From contig JACRPU010000010.1 in the NCBI GenBank assembly GCA_016223025.1, positions 16,537 through 80,536 on the forward strand: a stretch of 64,000 bases of DNA, read 5' to 3'. Positions within the stretch are counted from its first letter, which is position 1. Every line of letters starts with the position of its first letter. The DNA comes from Nitrosomonadales bacterium (GTDB lineage Bacteria > Pseudomonadota > Gammaproteobacteria > Burkholderiales > Gallionellaceae). The translations under genes and the position numbers were made by a program. Of this stretch, positions 30,016 to 39,471 are shown in pieces. The notes under the pieces are model-generated. The model ran no database searches and was not told where the DNA came from. It worked only from the letters and a program-made list of their open reading frames with translations.

Positions 30016-32209
30016 CCACCGTCACCCTGCCGCCGTTCGCCAGCTTGCCGAACAGCAGTTCGTCGGCGAGTGCTGCGCGGATGGTGTCCTGGATCAGGCG
30101 CGCCATCGGGCGGGCGCCCATGACGGGATCGAAACCGTGCTTGGCGAGGTAGTCCTTCAGCGCGTCGGTGAACACGGCTTCCACCTTTTTCTCGTGCAAC
30201 TGCTCTTCGAGTTGCATCAGGAACTTGTCCACCACGCGCAGGATGACTTCGCGATCCAGCGCCGCGAACGAGACGATGGCATCCAGGCGGTTGCGGAATT
30301 CCGGGGTGAACAGGCGCTTGATCTCGGCCATCTCGTCGCCGGCCTGAGCGGTCTTGGTAAAACCGATCTGCGTTTTGCTCAAAGCTTCCGCGCCCGCGTT
30401 GGTGGTCATGATGATGACCACGTTGCGGAAGTCCGCTTTGCGCCCGTTGTTGTCGGTGAGCGTGCCGTGATCCATCACTTGCAGCAGGATGTTGAAAATA
30501 TCCGGGTGCGCCTTTTCGATCTCGTCCAGCAGCAGCACGGAGTGAGGCTGCTTGCTGATAGCTTCCGTGAGCAGTCCGCCCTGATCGAAGCCGATATAGC
30601 CGGGCGGCGCGCCGATCAGGCGCGACACGGCGTGGCGTTCCATGTATTCGGACATGTCGAAGCGGTGCAGCGGCATGCCCATGCTGTAGGCCAACTGGCG
30701 CGCTACCTCGGTTTTGCCCACGCCGGTGGGGCCGGAAAACAGGAAACTGCCGATCGGTTTCTGCGGGTTGCCCAGGCCGCTGCGCGACATTTTGAGCGCG
30801 CGCGCCAGCACGTCAATGGCCTTGTCCTGTCCAAACACCACTGCCTTGAGGTCGCGGTCCAGCGTTTTGAGCGTGTTGCGGTCGTCAGAAGAAACGGTGC
30901 GTGGCGGGATGCGCGCGATCTTGGCGATGATGTCTTCGATCTCGTGCTTGCCGATGAGCTTTTTCTGCTTGGATTTTGGCAGGATGCGTTGCGCCGCACC
31001 GGCTTCGTCAATCACGTCAATGGCCTTGTCCGGCAGGTGCCGGTCGGCGATGAAACGTGCGGAAAGTTCGACGGCGCTGGTCAGCGCCGCCGCGCTGTAT
31101 TTGATGCCGTGGTGACTTTCGAAGCGAGTCTTCAGCCCTTTCAGTATTTCGATGGCCTGTTCCACGCTCGGTTCGGGTACATCCACCTTCTGGAAGCGGC
31201 GCGACAGCGCGTGATCCTTCTCGAAGATGCCGCGATATTCCTGGTAGGTGGTGGCGCCGATACATTTGAGCGCGCCGCTCGCCAGCGCGGGTTTCAGCAG
31301 GTTGGAGGCGTCCATGGTGCCGCCCGATGCGGCTCCCGCCCCGATCAGGGTATGGATTTCGTCAATGAACAGGATGGTGTTGGATGCGCCGGCCAGTTCC
31401 TTGAGCACCGCTTTCAGGCGCTGCTCGAAGTCGCCGCGATATTTGGTGCCGGCCAGCAGCGAACCCATGTCGAGCGCATAGACATGCGCATCCTTGAGAA
31501 TTTCCGGCACGTTGCTTTCCGTGATGCGGCGCGCCAGCCCTTCGGCGATGGCGGTCTTGCCCACGCCCGCCTCGCCGACCAGCAGAGGGTTGTTCTTGCG
31601 GCGGCGGCACAGGGTCTGGATGACCCGTTCCAGCTCGATTTCACGTCCGATCAACGGGTCAATCTTGCCGGCGAGCGCTTGGGCGTTGAGATCCAGCGTG
31701 TAGTCGCGCAACGCCCCCTCGCTGCCCGCTTCCTGTTCCGTATCGGTATCCTGGGTTTTCTGGGTGGCTGTCTGGACCGACTTGTTGATGCCGTGCGCGA
31801 TGTAGTTCACCACATCCAGCCGCGTGATGGCGCGCTGGTTGAGAAAAAACACCGCATGGGAATCTTTCTCGCCGAACAGCGCGACCAGGATGTTGGCGCC
31901 GGTGACTTCTTTTTTGTTGGTGGATTGCACGTGCAGGATGGCACGCTGGATAACACGCTGGAAGCCGACGGTAGGCTGGGTGTCCACCTCGCCGTTTCCG
32001 GGCAGAACGGGCGTGTGGGTGGCGACGAAATCGGTCAGCACCGCGCGCAATTCGTCAATATCCGCACCGCAGGCGCGCAGCACATGAGCGGCGGAAGAGT
32101 TATCGAGCATGGCGAGCAGCAGGTGTTCCACCGTGATGAATTCGTGGCGTTTCTGGCGTGCTTCGACGAACGCCAGATGCAGGCTGACTTCAAGTTCTTG
32201 CGCGATCAT
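29957..32209 (-). CDS. clpA: ATP-dependent Clp protease ATP-binding subunit ClpA
   Basis: An AAA+ unfoldase that feeds substrates to ClpP. It has 750 residues: Clp N-domain repeats (1-145), D1 with Walker A GEAGVGKT, and D2 with Walker A GPTGVGKT and Walker [14 protein letters not shown]. An IGF-type loop (KTQIGFTK) docks ClpP. It starts 3 bases after the clpS stop. ClpP is not in the window. Confidence 0.97.
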   Translation of the reverse strand: MIAQELEVSLHLAFVEARQKRHEFITVEHLLLAMLDNSSAAHVLRACGADIDELRAVLTDFVATHTPVLPGNGEVDTQPTVGFQRVIQRAILHVQSTNKKEVTGANILVALFGEKDSHAVFFLNQRAITRLDVVNYIAHGINKSVQTATQKTQDTDTEQEAGSEGALRDYTLDLNAQALAGKIDPLIGREIELERVIQTLCRRRKNNPLLVGEAGVGKTAIAEGLARRITESNVPEILKDAHVYALDMGSLLAGTKYRGDFEQRLKAVLKELAGASNTILFIDEIHTLIGAGAASGGTMDASNLLKPALASGALKCIGATTYQEYRGIFEKDHALSRRFQKVDVPEPSVEQAIEILKGLKTRFESHHGIKYSAAALTSAVELSARFIADRHLPDKAIDVIDEAGAAQRILPKSKQKKLIGKHEIEDIIAKIARIPPRTVSSDDRNTLKTLDRDLKAVVFGQDKAIDVLARALKMSRSGLGNPQKPIGSFLFSGPTGVGKTEVARQLAYSMGMPLHRFDMSEYMERHAVSRLIGAPPGYIGFDQGGLLTEAISKQPHSVLLLDEIEKAHPDIFNILLQVMDHGTLTDNNGRKADFRNVVIIMTTNAGAEALSKTQIGFTKTAQAGDEMAEIKRLFTPEFRNRLDAIVSFAALDREVILRVVDKFLMQLEEQLHEKKVEAVFTDALKDYLAKHGFDPVMGARPMARLIQDTIRAALADELLFGKLANGGRVTVDVGADEKVKLEFEEETVPA

Positions 32210-32212
32210 GAT

Positions 32213-32521
32213 TTATGTGCCCTCCAGTTCGCATCGTAGCGGATGCTCGCGCTGCTTGGCAAATGCCGACACCTGCCCCACTTTGGCTTCCGCGATGTCC
32301 TTGGGATAAATGCCGCATACCGCAGAGCCTTCCTGATGAACTTTGAGCATCACCTGGGTGGCGCGTTCACGGTTCATCGCAAAAAACAGTTGCAAAACCT
32401 CGACGACAAAATCCATCGTCGTGTAATCGTCGTTGAACAACACCACCTTGTACAGCCTGGGCGGCTTGCTCTTGCTGCGCTCCGCTTCCAGCACGGAAGC
32501 GTTTTCGTGTTTTGTGGCCAT
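32213..32521 (-). CDS. clpS: ClpA adaptor protein ClpS
   Basis: Delivers N-end-rule substrates to ClpA. It has 102 residues with a flexible N-terminus, the ligand-pocket region [16 protein letters not shown] and a conserved His in MLKVHQEG. The ATG at 32521 follows GCGAGGC; an ATG 21 bases upstream is less likely. Divergent from cspA. Confidence 0.96.
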   Translation of the reverse strand: MATKHENASVLEAERSKSKPPRLYKVVLFNDDYTTMDFVVEVLQLFFAMNRERATQVMLKVHQEGSAVCGIYPKDIAEAKVGQVSAFAKQREHPLRCELEGT

Positions 32522-32761
32522 GCCTCGCAACCATTCTTGCATTGTGTCCGTTTGTATATTTGACGATTAGAATGACTTTTTCAAGTGTGTTTTGAAAAAA
32601 TACTTGCATAACCACTTGACGATGTGGGGGATACAGGAGTAAAAAGCGCGTGGGTGTTTGAATCAAGTTACCTGCAGTACTGGTTTTGCCATGTTGTGCG
32701 GTCTTGGAATTCAAACAGTTTGACGGGAATCCACCCGGTTTTTTAGTTAAGGAAGCAACAC

Positions 32762-32965
32762 ATGGCAAACGGTACAGTAAAGTGGTTCAATGATGCAAAA
32801 GGTTTTGGTTTCATTACGCCGGATGATGGCAGCGAAGATTTGTTTGCGCACTTTTCCGCAATCAACATGAGCGGTTTCAAGACGCTCAAGGAAGGCCAGA
32901 AGGTCACCTTCGACATCGTCCAGGGCCCGAAAGGCAAGCAAGCTTCCAACATTCAGGCACCTTGA
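32762..32965 (+). CDS. cspA: Cold-shock protein, CspA family
   Basis: A single-stranded RNA/DNA chaperone. It has 67 residues with RNP1 KGFGFI and an RNP2-like [20 protein letters not shown] precedes the ATG. The gap from clpS is about 240 bases, leaving room for the long 5' leader typical of cold-shock genes; a weak CGGG/CCCG hairpin with a T-run (32724-32744) lies just before the ribosome-binding site. It is followed by a bidirectional terminator. Confidence 0.96.
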   Translation: MANGTVKWFNDAKGFGFITPDDGSEDLFAHFSAINMSGFKTLKEGQKVTFDIVQGPKGKQASNIQAP

Positions 32966-32984
32966 CCGGTATCTGAAGCTGGAC

Positions 32985-33014
32985 ACAAAAAAGCCCGCAT
33001 TGCGGGCTTTTTTG
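32985..33014. terminator. Bidirectional terminator between cspA and ygfZ
   Basis: AAGCCCGC (32991-32998) pairs with GCGGGCTT (33002-33009). An A-run on the left and a T-run on the right let it act for both converging genes. Confidence 0.88.
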
Positions 33015-33026
33015 TTGCGCTTGCCC

Positions 33027-34055
33027 TTAGCCCGGATAGGGCAACGGCAGGAATTGCAGCGGTGCGCCGCTCAGAGTTGGCCAGTGAAGCGTGCGGCTCT
33101 CGCGGCTGCTGATCTGCACAACCGCCAGCAGGTCGCAGCCGCCTCCCGGCGCGGGGGCCGCATTGACCACCATGCCGCTGGCCTGCTCTTCCATGTCCGC
33201 GCTGTAAAGTTCGTCCCCCGGCTGCGGGATAGCATCGCCATCCATGTGCGCCAGAAACATGCGGCGTTTGAGCTTGCCGAGATATTGCGTGCGCGCGACG
33301 ATTTCCTGCCCGGGATAGCACCCCTTCTTGAAGCTGACCCCCCCGATCAAATCGAGATTCGCCATTTGCGGCACGAACTGCTCCTGCGTGGCGGGCGTGA
33401 CGACCGGGATACCGGCGCGGATGTTGAGCCAGTCCCAGCAAACGGAGCCGGCCGGGCGCGCAGCTTTGCTCAGGCTTGGCCACAGCGCGGTCGCATGTTG
33501 CGGGGTGGTGTTGATCTGAAAGCGCTGCGTGCCGCAGCAAATGACGCTGGCGGTTTCGTGCTGCTCGGCCTGCAATACCTCATACGGGGCCGAGCCGAAG
33601 CATTGCTTCACCAGCGCGGCAGCGTCCGCCCCGGATAGCCCCAGACAAATCATTTCATCGCTGGCGTCGGCAATTTTCACCTTGGCACGCAGTACATACA
33701 GGGAAAGTTTTTTCTGGATGGCCGTGCAGAGCGTGCGCGGCAGGTGCAGGAAGTAATCATTGCCAGTTTGCCAGATCAGGAAGGTCGCCAATATACGTCC
33801 CTTGGCGGTGTTGAAGCTGCTCGGCTGCGCCCGCGTCGCTCCGACCTCCTCCACGTCGCTGCTCAAAAGGTTCTGCAAGAAACTTTGCGCATCGCCCCCC
33901 GTGACTTTGAGCGCACCGAACTGGCCGAGATCGCACAGCACCGCGCCGTCGCGCGCGGCGACCAGTTCCGCGGCGGCTGCGCCGAAATGCTGCACCACGC
34001 CGCCCCGGAGGGCGGCGCCTTGCCGCGACAAGAAGTCCTGCCAGGCTTGATTCAT
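33027..34055 (-). CDS. ygfZ: Folate-binding protein YgfZ (IbaG57-type iron-sulfur helper)
   Basis: A tetrahydrofolate-binding relative of GcvT that supports certain Fe-S enzymes such as MiaB. It has 342 residues with the diagnostic KKGCYPGQEIVART motif, whose Cys is essential in the family. The ATG at 34055 is chosen over one 39 bases upstream because the protein then begins at the conserved MNQAWQDFL. Convergent with cspA. Confidence 0.93.
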   Translation of the reverse strand: MNQAWQDFLSRQGAALRGGVVQHFGAAAAELVAARDGAVLCDLGQFGALKVTGGDAQSFLQNLLSSDVEEVGATRAQPSSFNTAKGRILATFLIWQTGNDYFLHLPRTLCTAIQKKLSLYVLRAKVKIADASDEMICLGLSGADAAALVKQCFGSAPYEVLQAEQHETASVICCGTQRFQINTTPQHATALWPSLSKAARPAGSVCWDWLNIRAGIPVVTPATQEQFVPQMANLDLIGGVSFKKGCYPGQEIVARTQYLGKLKRRMFLAHMDGDAIPQPGDELYSADMEEQASGMVVNAAPAPGGGCDLLAVVQISSRESRTLHWPTLSGAPLQFLPLPYPG

Positions 34056-34110
34056 CCAAAACCTCAGTTGACGAAGAACATTCTGGTATTTCAATTAATT
34101 AGCCGCTATT

Positions 34111-34136
34111 GTGGGTGCGAATACATTCGCACCTAC
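34111..34136. repeat. REP palindrome GTGGGTGCGAAT type
   Basis: GTGGGTGCGAAT and ATTCGCACCTAC form 12-base near-perfect arms. The same unit occurs at 56493-56518 and a degenerate piece near 3754-3786. It lies in the gap between efp and ygfZ. Confidence 0.8.
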
Positions 34137-34211
34137 GAACCCCTCAACTGGGGCTTTTAGTTCATTGGCTTCAGTCCTTGTCGGTTATTTGTTTCCTGCA
34201 ACGAACAACAG

Positions 34212-34772
34212 TCAGGCTGCCACGCGCTTCCTGAATTCGTTGGTGCGGGTATCAATTTCGATCTTGTCGCCGATCTCGCAAAATGCCGCTACGGGCAGTT
34301 CCATGCCGGTGTTGATTTTGGCCGGTTTCATCACCTTGCCGGATGTGTCGCCGCGCACGGCGGGTTCGGTGTAAACGATTTCGCGCACAACCGTGTTTGG
34401 CAGCTCGACCGAAATCGCCTTGTCGTTGTAAAACACCACTTCGCAGGGCATGCCGTCCTCGATGTAATTGAGGGCGTCGCCCAGATTGTCCTTTTCCACC
34501 TCGTACTGGTTGTATTCGGCATCCATGAACACGTACATCGGATCGGAGAAATAGGAGTAGGTGCAATCCTTGCGATCCAGTATCACCTGGTCAAATTTGT
34601 CGTCTGCCCGGTAAATGGCCTCGCTCGGCGCATCGGTGAGCAGGTTCTTGAATTTCATTTTTACCACCGAGCCGCTGCGCCCAGAACGGCTGTATTCGGC
34701 CTTCTGGATCACCAGCGGGTCGGATCCCACCATAACGACGTTGCCTGCACGGAGTTCTTGAGCAATTTTCAT
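34212..34772 (-). CDS. efp: Elongation factor P, arginine type
   Basis: Rescues ribosomes stalled on polyproline. It has 186 residues in three OB-like domains. The tip of the modification loop reads SRSGRSG with Arg at position 32, the residue that EarP rhamnosylates, rather than the lysine of EpmA-type EF-P. The earP gene lies immediately upstream on the same strand, supporting that modification. Confidence 0.97.
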   Translation of the reverse strand: MKIAQELRAGNVVMVGSDPLVIQKAEYSRSGRSGSVVKMKFKNLLTDAPSEAIYRADDKFDQVILDRKDCTYSYFSDPMYVFMDAEYNQYEVEKDNLGDALNYIEDGMPCEVVFYNDKAISVELPNTVVREIVYTEPAVRGDTSGKVMKPAKINTGMELPVAAFCEIGDKIEIDTRTNEFRKRVAA

Positions 34773-34796
34773 CTTGATCTGCCTGAATCAATAAAA

Positions 34797-36086
34797 TTAA
34801 GAGGCGCGGATTTTACCAACTTCGTGGAAAAAATCCAGCAACTTCAAAGCCAGGCTGTTGCCGGAAAGCTGTTGCGCCCATGCGGTCGCGTGCTGCCGCA
34901 GCATAGATCCGTGCGCCCGGAAATCGTTCCACGCGTCGCGGATGGGAGAGGGTGACGCAACGCCTTGCCCGCCTTCTCCGTTCCAGGCTTCCCACAGCCC
35001 GCGCAGCGCCTGCGCCGCATCCGGCGGCAATCCGGCGCAATACAGCGCCAGGAAAGCGCGCAGCTTCTGCATATGCACGCCATCGTGCTGCGGGTAGATG
35101 TGCCAGACGAACGGGCTGCCAGCCCACTGCGCCCGCACGCAGGAATCCTCGCCGCGCACAAAGTTGATGTCGCACGCCCACAGCAATTGGTCGTAGCGCT
35201 CCTGCTCCGCGAACGGCAGCACGCGCACCTCCAGGTTGCCGTGTGAATAGCCCTGCAGGCCGGGATTTACCTCGAAACGGTTCATGTACCCTCCGGGCGT
35301 CCCGGCATGACGGTTGTGTCGGGATAAGCCACGGCCCGCATCCTCGAAATACCGCTTAACCTGCGGCAGGGCGCGCCCTTCGGGCATCATGCAGCAAACC
35401 GGCGCATCGCCTTCCGCCCAGGCAGCCAGCAGTTCCGGCAGCGCGGGGTTTTCGTAGCAAAACAGCGACACGCGCGTTTCGTCCGGACCGGGCGGGGAAA
35501 CTCCGAGCATTTGCCAGAAAGCGTCCACGGCCAGCCGGTCGCGCTGGAACGCATCACGCCGCGCCAGCAGATCGCGCTCCAGCAGCAGCCCGCCGGTTTG
35601 AGGAGTGAATCCGGGAAAAAAGAAATATTTCACCAGCGGCAACTGCGGGTGTGGCGAAGGCAGTTTGTGGCACCCCTCAATCCAGCCTTCCGCGCTGAGA
35701 TGTTCGAGGTTGATCCAGACCGGCTTGCGCGCCTGCGCCGCCATCGCCGCCACGTAGCTCTCCGGCAGCTTGCAGGCGAAAGCTTCGATCACCAGTTCGG
35801 CGGGCATCGCGGCTGAAACGGCTCCGCCCCCTCCCGTCTGCGCCCCGGCGCGAAAAGCGTCGGCAGTCCAGTGCCTGACGGTCGCGCCACGGGCGGATTG
35901 CGCCGGCAACCCGGAATCAATTTCCGGGCACAGCTTGCGGAAACTTGCCAGGTCATCCACCCACAGCCGCACCGCGATGCCGTGCTCGTTCGCCAATTGC
36001 CTGGCCAGGCGCCAGCACACGCCGATGTCTCCATAGTTGTCCACCACGGCGCAGAAAATATCGCAAGTAGCCGGTTTGTAATGCAC
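34797..36086 (-). CDS. earP: EF-P arginine rhamnosyltransferase EarP
   Basis: Transfers rhamnose from dTDP-L-rhamnose to Arg32 of EF-P in the cytoplasm. The 429-residue protein opens with the family hallmark FCAVVDNYGDIGVCWRLARQLA, whose Asp residues are catalytic in the family. Near the C-terminus it carries VRGEDSCVRAQWAGSPFVWHIY. It ends 24 bases before efp and is probably cotranscribed with it. dTDP-rhamnose genes must be elsewhere. Confidence 0.95.
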   Translation of the reverse strand: MHYKPATCDIFCAVVDNYGDIGVCWRLARQLANEHGIAVRLWVDDLASFRKLCPEIDSGLPAQSARGATVRHWTADAFRAGAQTGGGGAVSAAMPAELVIEAFACKLPESYVAAMAAQARKPVWINLEHLSAEGWIEGCHKLPSPHPQLPLVKYFFFPGFTPQTGGLLLERDLLARRDAFQRDRLAVDAFWQMLGVSPPGPDETRVSLFCYENPALPELLAAWAEGDAPVCCMMPEGRALPQVKRYFEDAGRGLSRHNRHAGTPGGYMNRFEVNPGLQGYSHGNLEVRVLPFAEQERYDQLLWACDINFVRGEDSCVRAQWAGSPFVWHIYPQHDGVHMQKLRAFLALYCAGLPPDAAQALRGLWEAWNGEGGQGVASPSPIRDAWNDFRAHGSMLRQHATAWAQQLSGNSLALKLLDFFHEVGKIRAS

Positions 36087-36173
36087 GGGTTTAACCTCTA
36101 CCCTCTCCGCAAGCTTGGGTTCCTAACGGGGCCGGCAAACTTCAATGTGGACGCCGGTGCTTTACCCGTCGAA

Positions 36174-36401
36174 TCAGCCGGCATTCGCCTTCAGCTTCAC
36201 CGCAAAATCCGCCACGCCGATCTTGAACAGAAACCTGGCGGCGGTATCCAGCGTTTTGAATTCCCGTGTTTCGCGCTTGGCCGTTTCCAGCGGATTGCCG
36301 TTGGCGACGATCATGTAGCCTTGCGCCATGACGGCGTAATGCACCTGGATTTGCTTGAGCGCGTTGGCGTCGAGCAGCAGTTTGAGTTCGCGTTCGGTCA
36401 C
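36174..36401 (-). CDS. Small conserved-looking protein of unknown function
   Basis: 75 residues from GTG 36401, chosen because AAGGGAAGAAAAA sits just upstream. It reads TERELKLLLDANALKQIQ, a basic-hydrophobic middle and FKTLDTAARFLFKIGVADF. The layout (helix, strand, 'REFKTLDTAARFL' helix) resembles small partition-associated proteins on plasmids, but I cannot confirm this. It lies between rfaD and earP on the same strand. Confidence 0.65.
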   Translation of the reverse strand: MTERELKLLLDANALKQIQVHYAVMAQGYMIVANGNPLETAKRETREFKTLDTAARFLFKIGVADFAVKLKANAG

Positions 36402-36505
36402 TTTTTCTTCCCTTCTGTTACGCATCGCCAGGCAGGATTTTGCGATCCGCTTGGCGGGTACCGCGCAACCCCGGTGCCAGGCGCGGCAGAGTTTTTCACC
36501 GCCCC

Positions 36506-37501
36506 TCAGATGCCTCCCAGCAGATAAGTCACATACCGCGCCACGCCCTGCTCCACGCTCAGAAACGGCTCGGCATATCCCGCCGCGCGCAACGCGCCGA
36601 TGTCGGCCTGGGTATAACTCTGGTACTTTCCCTTCAGTTGCTCCGGAAAGGATATGTAACGGATCAGTTGCTGCTGCCGCATGGCCTCCAGCGTCAGCGC
36701 GCTTTTGCCCTCTGCGCCGCGCAGCGTGTTGACGGCGGCAACTGCCACATCGTTGAAACTCTGCGCGCGGCCCGTGCCGAGATTGAAAATGCCGGACTTG
36801 CCGGGATGTTCCAGAAAATGCATGTTGACCTTGACCGCGTCTTCCACCGAAACGAAGTCGCGCAACTGTCCGCCGTTCTCGTACCCGTCGCACCCCTCGA
36901 ACAGTTTCACGTACCCTTCGGCGCGGTACTGGTTGAACAGGTGGCAGGCCACGGAAGCCATGCGCCCCTTGTGCGCTTCGCGCGGACCATACACGTTGAA
37001 ATAACGCAGGCCGACGATCTGCGCGCTACGCTTGTGCCAGCGGCGGCGCACCACCTGGTCGAACAGGAATTTGGAATAGGCGTACACGTTGAGCGGCGCC
37101 TCGTGCTCGCGGCTCTCCTTGAACGCCGGCCCGGCGCCGTACACCGATGCGGAAGAAGCGTACAGCAAGGGCACTTCCTCGTTCTGGCAGTAGTTGAGCA
37201 GCCCCAGCGCGTAGCGGTAATTGTTCTTCATCATGTAGCGGCCATCGCTTTCCATGGTGTCGGAACAGGCGCCCTGGTGCAGCACCGCCGTGATGAGGCC
37301 ATCGAAGAACCCCTCCTCCAGCTTTCCGAAAAACTCCTCCTTGTCCAGATAGTCGGCGATGTCGCAATCCGCCAGGTTCCTGAACTTGTCGGCGTTCTTC
37401 AGGTTGTCCACCGCGATGATGTTGTTCTCGCCGCGCTCGTTCAGCGCCTTCACCAGGTTGGCGCCTATAAATCCGGCTGCGCCGGTGACGATGTAATACA
37501 T
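36506..37501 (-). CDS. rfaD: ADP-L-glycero-D-manno-heptose 6-epimerase
   Basis: Last step in making the heptose of the LPS inner core. A 331-residue short-chain dehydrogenase with NADP site [11 protein letters not shown], and YAYSKFLFD with the catalytic Tyr-x3-Lys. The ATG at 37501 is used; the frame is open further but into repeat-like DNA. It follows rfaE closely on the same strand. Confidence 0.96.
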   Translation of the reverse strand: MYYIVTGAAGFIGANLVKALNERGENNIIAVDNLKNADKFRNLADCDIADYLDKEEFFGKLEEGFFDGLITAVLHQGACSDTMESDGRYMMKNNYRYALGLLNYCQNEEVPLLYASSASVYGAGPAFKESREHEAPLNVYAYSKFLFDQVVRRRWHKRSAQIVGLRYFNVYGPREAHKGRMASVACHLFNQYRAEGYVKLFEGCDGYENGGQLRDFVSVEDAVKVNMHFLEHPGKSGIFNLGTGRAQSFNDVAVAAVNTLRGAEGKSALTLEAMRQQQLIRYISFPEQLKGKYQSYTQADIGALRAAGYAEPFLSVEQGVARYVTYLLGGI

Positions 37502-37562
37502 ATTTAACTCCTCAATTGGGAAGGGCCAAAGGGAAAGCGATAAGGGAAAAGCCGTGCGCGCC

Positions 37563-38528
37563 CTACCCCTCCCTCCTCCCCCTTCCCTCTTCTCCAATGT
37601 CTTTGATTATTTCTTCACGGCTCACCACCGCCGTACCCAGCTTGCCCACCACGATGCCGGCAGCGCGGTTGGCGATGCGCATCGCCAGCGCCAAGTCCGC
37701 CCCGCTCGCCAGCATGGTCGCCATCGTCGCGATCACGGTATCGCCCGCGCCGCTGACATCGAACACCTCGCGCGCCTGCGCCGCTTCGTGCAGCACCTCG
37801 CCCGCGCGGTACAGGCTCATGCCATCCTCGCTGCGCGTCACCAGCAAGGCCTCCAGTTGCAGTTCGGCGCGCAGGCGCTCGGCCTTGGCGGACAATTCCG
37901 CCTCGCTTTTCCAGCCGCCCGCCACCTGGCGGAACTCGCCGCGGTTCGGCGTCAGCAGAGTGGCGCCGCGATAGCGCGCGTAATCCTCGCCCTTGGGGTC
38001 AACCAGCACCGCTTTGCCAGCCGCGCGCGCCAGCCGGATCATTTCGCCGATGTGCGCCAGCCCGCCTTTGCCGTAATCGGACAGCACCACCACATCGGCG
38101 TGCGGCAACTGCTCGCGGAAATCCGCCAGCTTGGCGTTCAGCACTTCGTGGCTGGGCTGCGTTTCAAAATCTATGCGCAACAACTGCTGGTGCCGCGCGA
38201 TGGCGCGCAGCTTGATGGTGGTGGAAATGGTGGCGTCGCGGTGCAGCGATGCGGTCACCCTGCCCTGCCCGGCCAGCAGCTTTTCCAGACAGGCGCCCGC
38301 CTCGTCCTCGCCCACCACCGACAGCAACGTGCAGTGCGCTCCCAGCGCCGCGATGTTGCGCGCCACGTTGGCCGCGCCGCCCGGGCGCTCCTCGGCTCGC
38401 CCGACCTTGAGCACCGGCACCGGCGCCTCCGGCGAAATGCGCTCGACATCGCCAAACCAGTAACGGTCCAGCATCACGTCGCCGGCCACCAGCACATGGG
38501 CCTTCTCAAATGATGGCAGGCTGCTCAT
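37563..38528 (-). CDS. rfaE1: D-glycero-beta-D-manno-heptose-7-phosphate kinase (HldE1-type)
   Basis: Phosphorylates heptose-7-P for LPS core synthesis. It has 321 residues of the PfkB fold, with the C-terminal catalytic motif [14 protein letters not shown]. It lacks the cytidylyltransferase half, so a separate hldC is needed. The ATG at 38528 has GGAGAATGGGC ahead. The last 10 residues (EEGRGRREG) come from a CCCTTCCCTCTTCTCC tract similar to one translated inside aroA::cmk and look added. Confidence 0.93.
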   Translation of the reverse strand: MSSLPSFEKAHVLVAGDVMLDRYWFGDVERISPEAPVPVLKVGRAEERPGGAANVARNIAALGAHCTLLSVVGEDEAGACLEKLLAGQGRVTASLHRDATISTTIKLRAIARHQQLLRIDFETQPSHEVLNAKLADFREQLPHADVVVLSDYGKGGLAHIGEMIRLARAAGKAVLVDPKGEDYARYRGATLLTPNRGEFRQVAGGWKSEAELSAKAERLRAELQLEALLVTRSEDGMSLYRAGEVLHEAAQAREVFDVSGAGDTVIATMATMLASGADLALAMRIANRAAGIVVGKLGTAVVSREEIIKDIGEEGRGRREG

Positions 38529-38654
38529 GCCCATTCTCCAACCCTTGCGCGATCATCCTCTGCGTAACTCAACAAAACACTCACTCCCATTCCTTCCTTT
38601 TTCTATTGTGCCATACAAGATACCAATTCCCCATCCGGCTCGGCTTGGGTCAGG

Positions 38655-39462
38655 TCACCCATCGCCTGCCGACCGCGCGCTTTCCAGCAAGGTGCGATCA
38701 CGCTCCAGTTCGGCGCGCAATTCCTCTTCCGTCGGCAACACCAGGCGGTATTTGCTGGCAAACAACTGCTCGTTCTCATGCAGCACGGAATAGCGCACCA
38801 CCGAAGCATCCTTGGTCGCGCACAGAATGATGCCTACCGTCGGGTTGTCTTCCGGGCCGCGCTTCAAGTCGTCGTACATGCGCACATACATGTCCATTTG
38901 CCCGACATCCTGGATCGCGCACCAGTTCGCGCGGCGAAGACAGCGCACTGGTATTTGCCAACGCCTCTGCCTCAACAGGCGCACGATCCCGGCTGACGAG
39001 CAGACGCTCGTAGTACAGCGTACCGATCTGCCGCTCCAATGCCCGCGAACTCCAGCTCTGCGCAGCCGTTTCATCCATGTACCAACTACGAGCCTGCGCA
39101 TCCTCCACGCGCAGCAAAGTGCGGTAATGCGTCCAGCTCAATTCGTGACGCAGTGCGTCACGAATTGGAAATGCTGTGTAAAACAACCGCATGTAGCGCA
39201 AGTTAGATGCATCGAAACCCCGTCCGAATCCCGCAGTCAACAATTCCGCCAGACGTGGCAATAGCCGCTTGCCATATTCCGCGCGCGCGGCCCCGCCCTG
39301 CTCGAACTCCACAATATGCCGCCCGATCTCCCAGCAAGTGCGCACCTGAATCGCATCCACCGCCCGCAAGGCGCGACCGCGCGCATCGCGGATGAAATCG
39401 CGGAGCTGCCCAACCAGAGTTTGCAGCGGCGGGTCGTTTTGATTGAATGGAAGGTCACTCAT
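38655..39462 (-). pseudogene. Decayed DUF1016/YhcG-type nuclease gene
   Basis: Frame 1 (from 39462) gives the N-terminal helical domain of a DUF1016 protein through YYERLLVSRDRAPVEAEA and PRELVRDP. Near 38910 the sequence jumps to another frame that carries only the C-terminal end (GQMDMYVRMYDDLKRGPEDN to LPTEEELRAEL). The middle 80-90 residues, which hold the PD-(D/E)xK nuclease core, are missing. A deletion with frameshift therefore inactivated it. It follows the type III res gene, a usual neighbour of such proteins. Confidence 0.88.
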
Positions 39463-39471
39463 TGTTATGGG

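Noticed and set aside
30137..32239. Open frame of 700 codons opposite clpA
   Set aside because: Antisense shadow of an unmistakable ClpA.
32610..32650. TTGACG box upstream of cspA as a promoter
   Set aside because: No convincing -10 element at the right distance; several weak alternatives overlap, so I did not annotate it.
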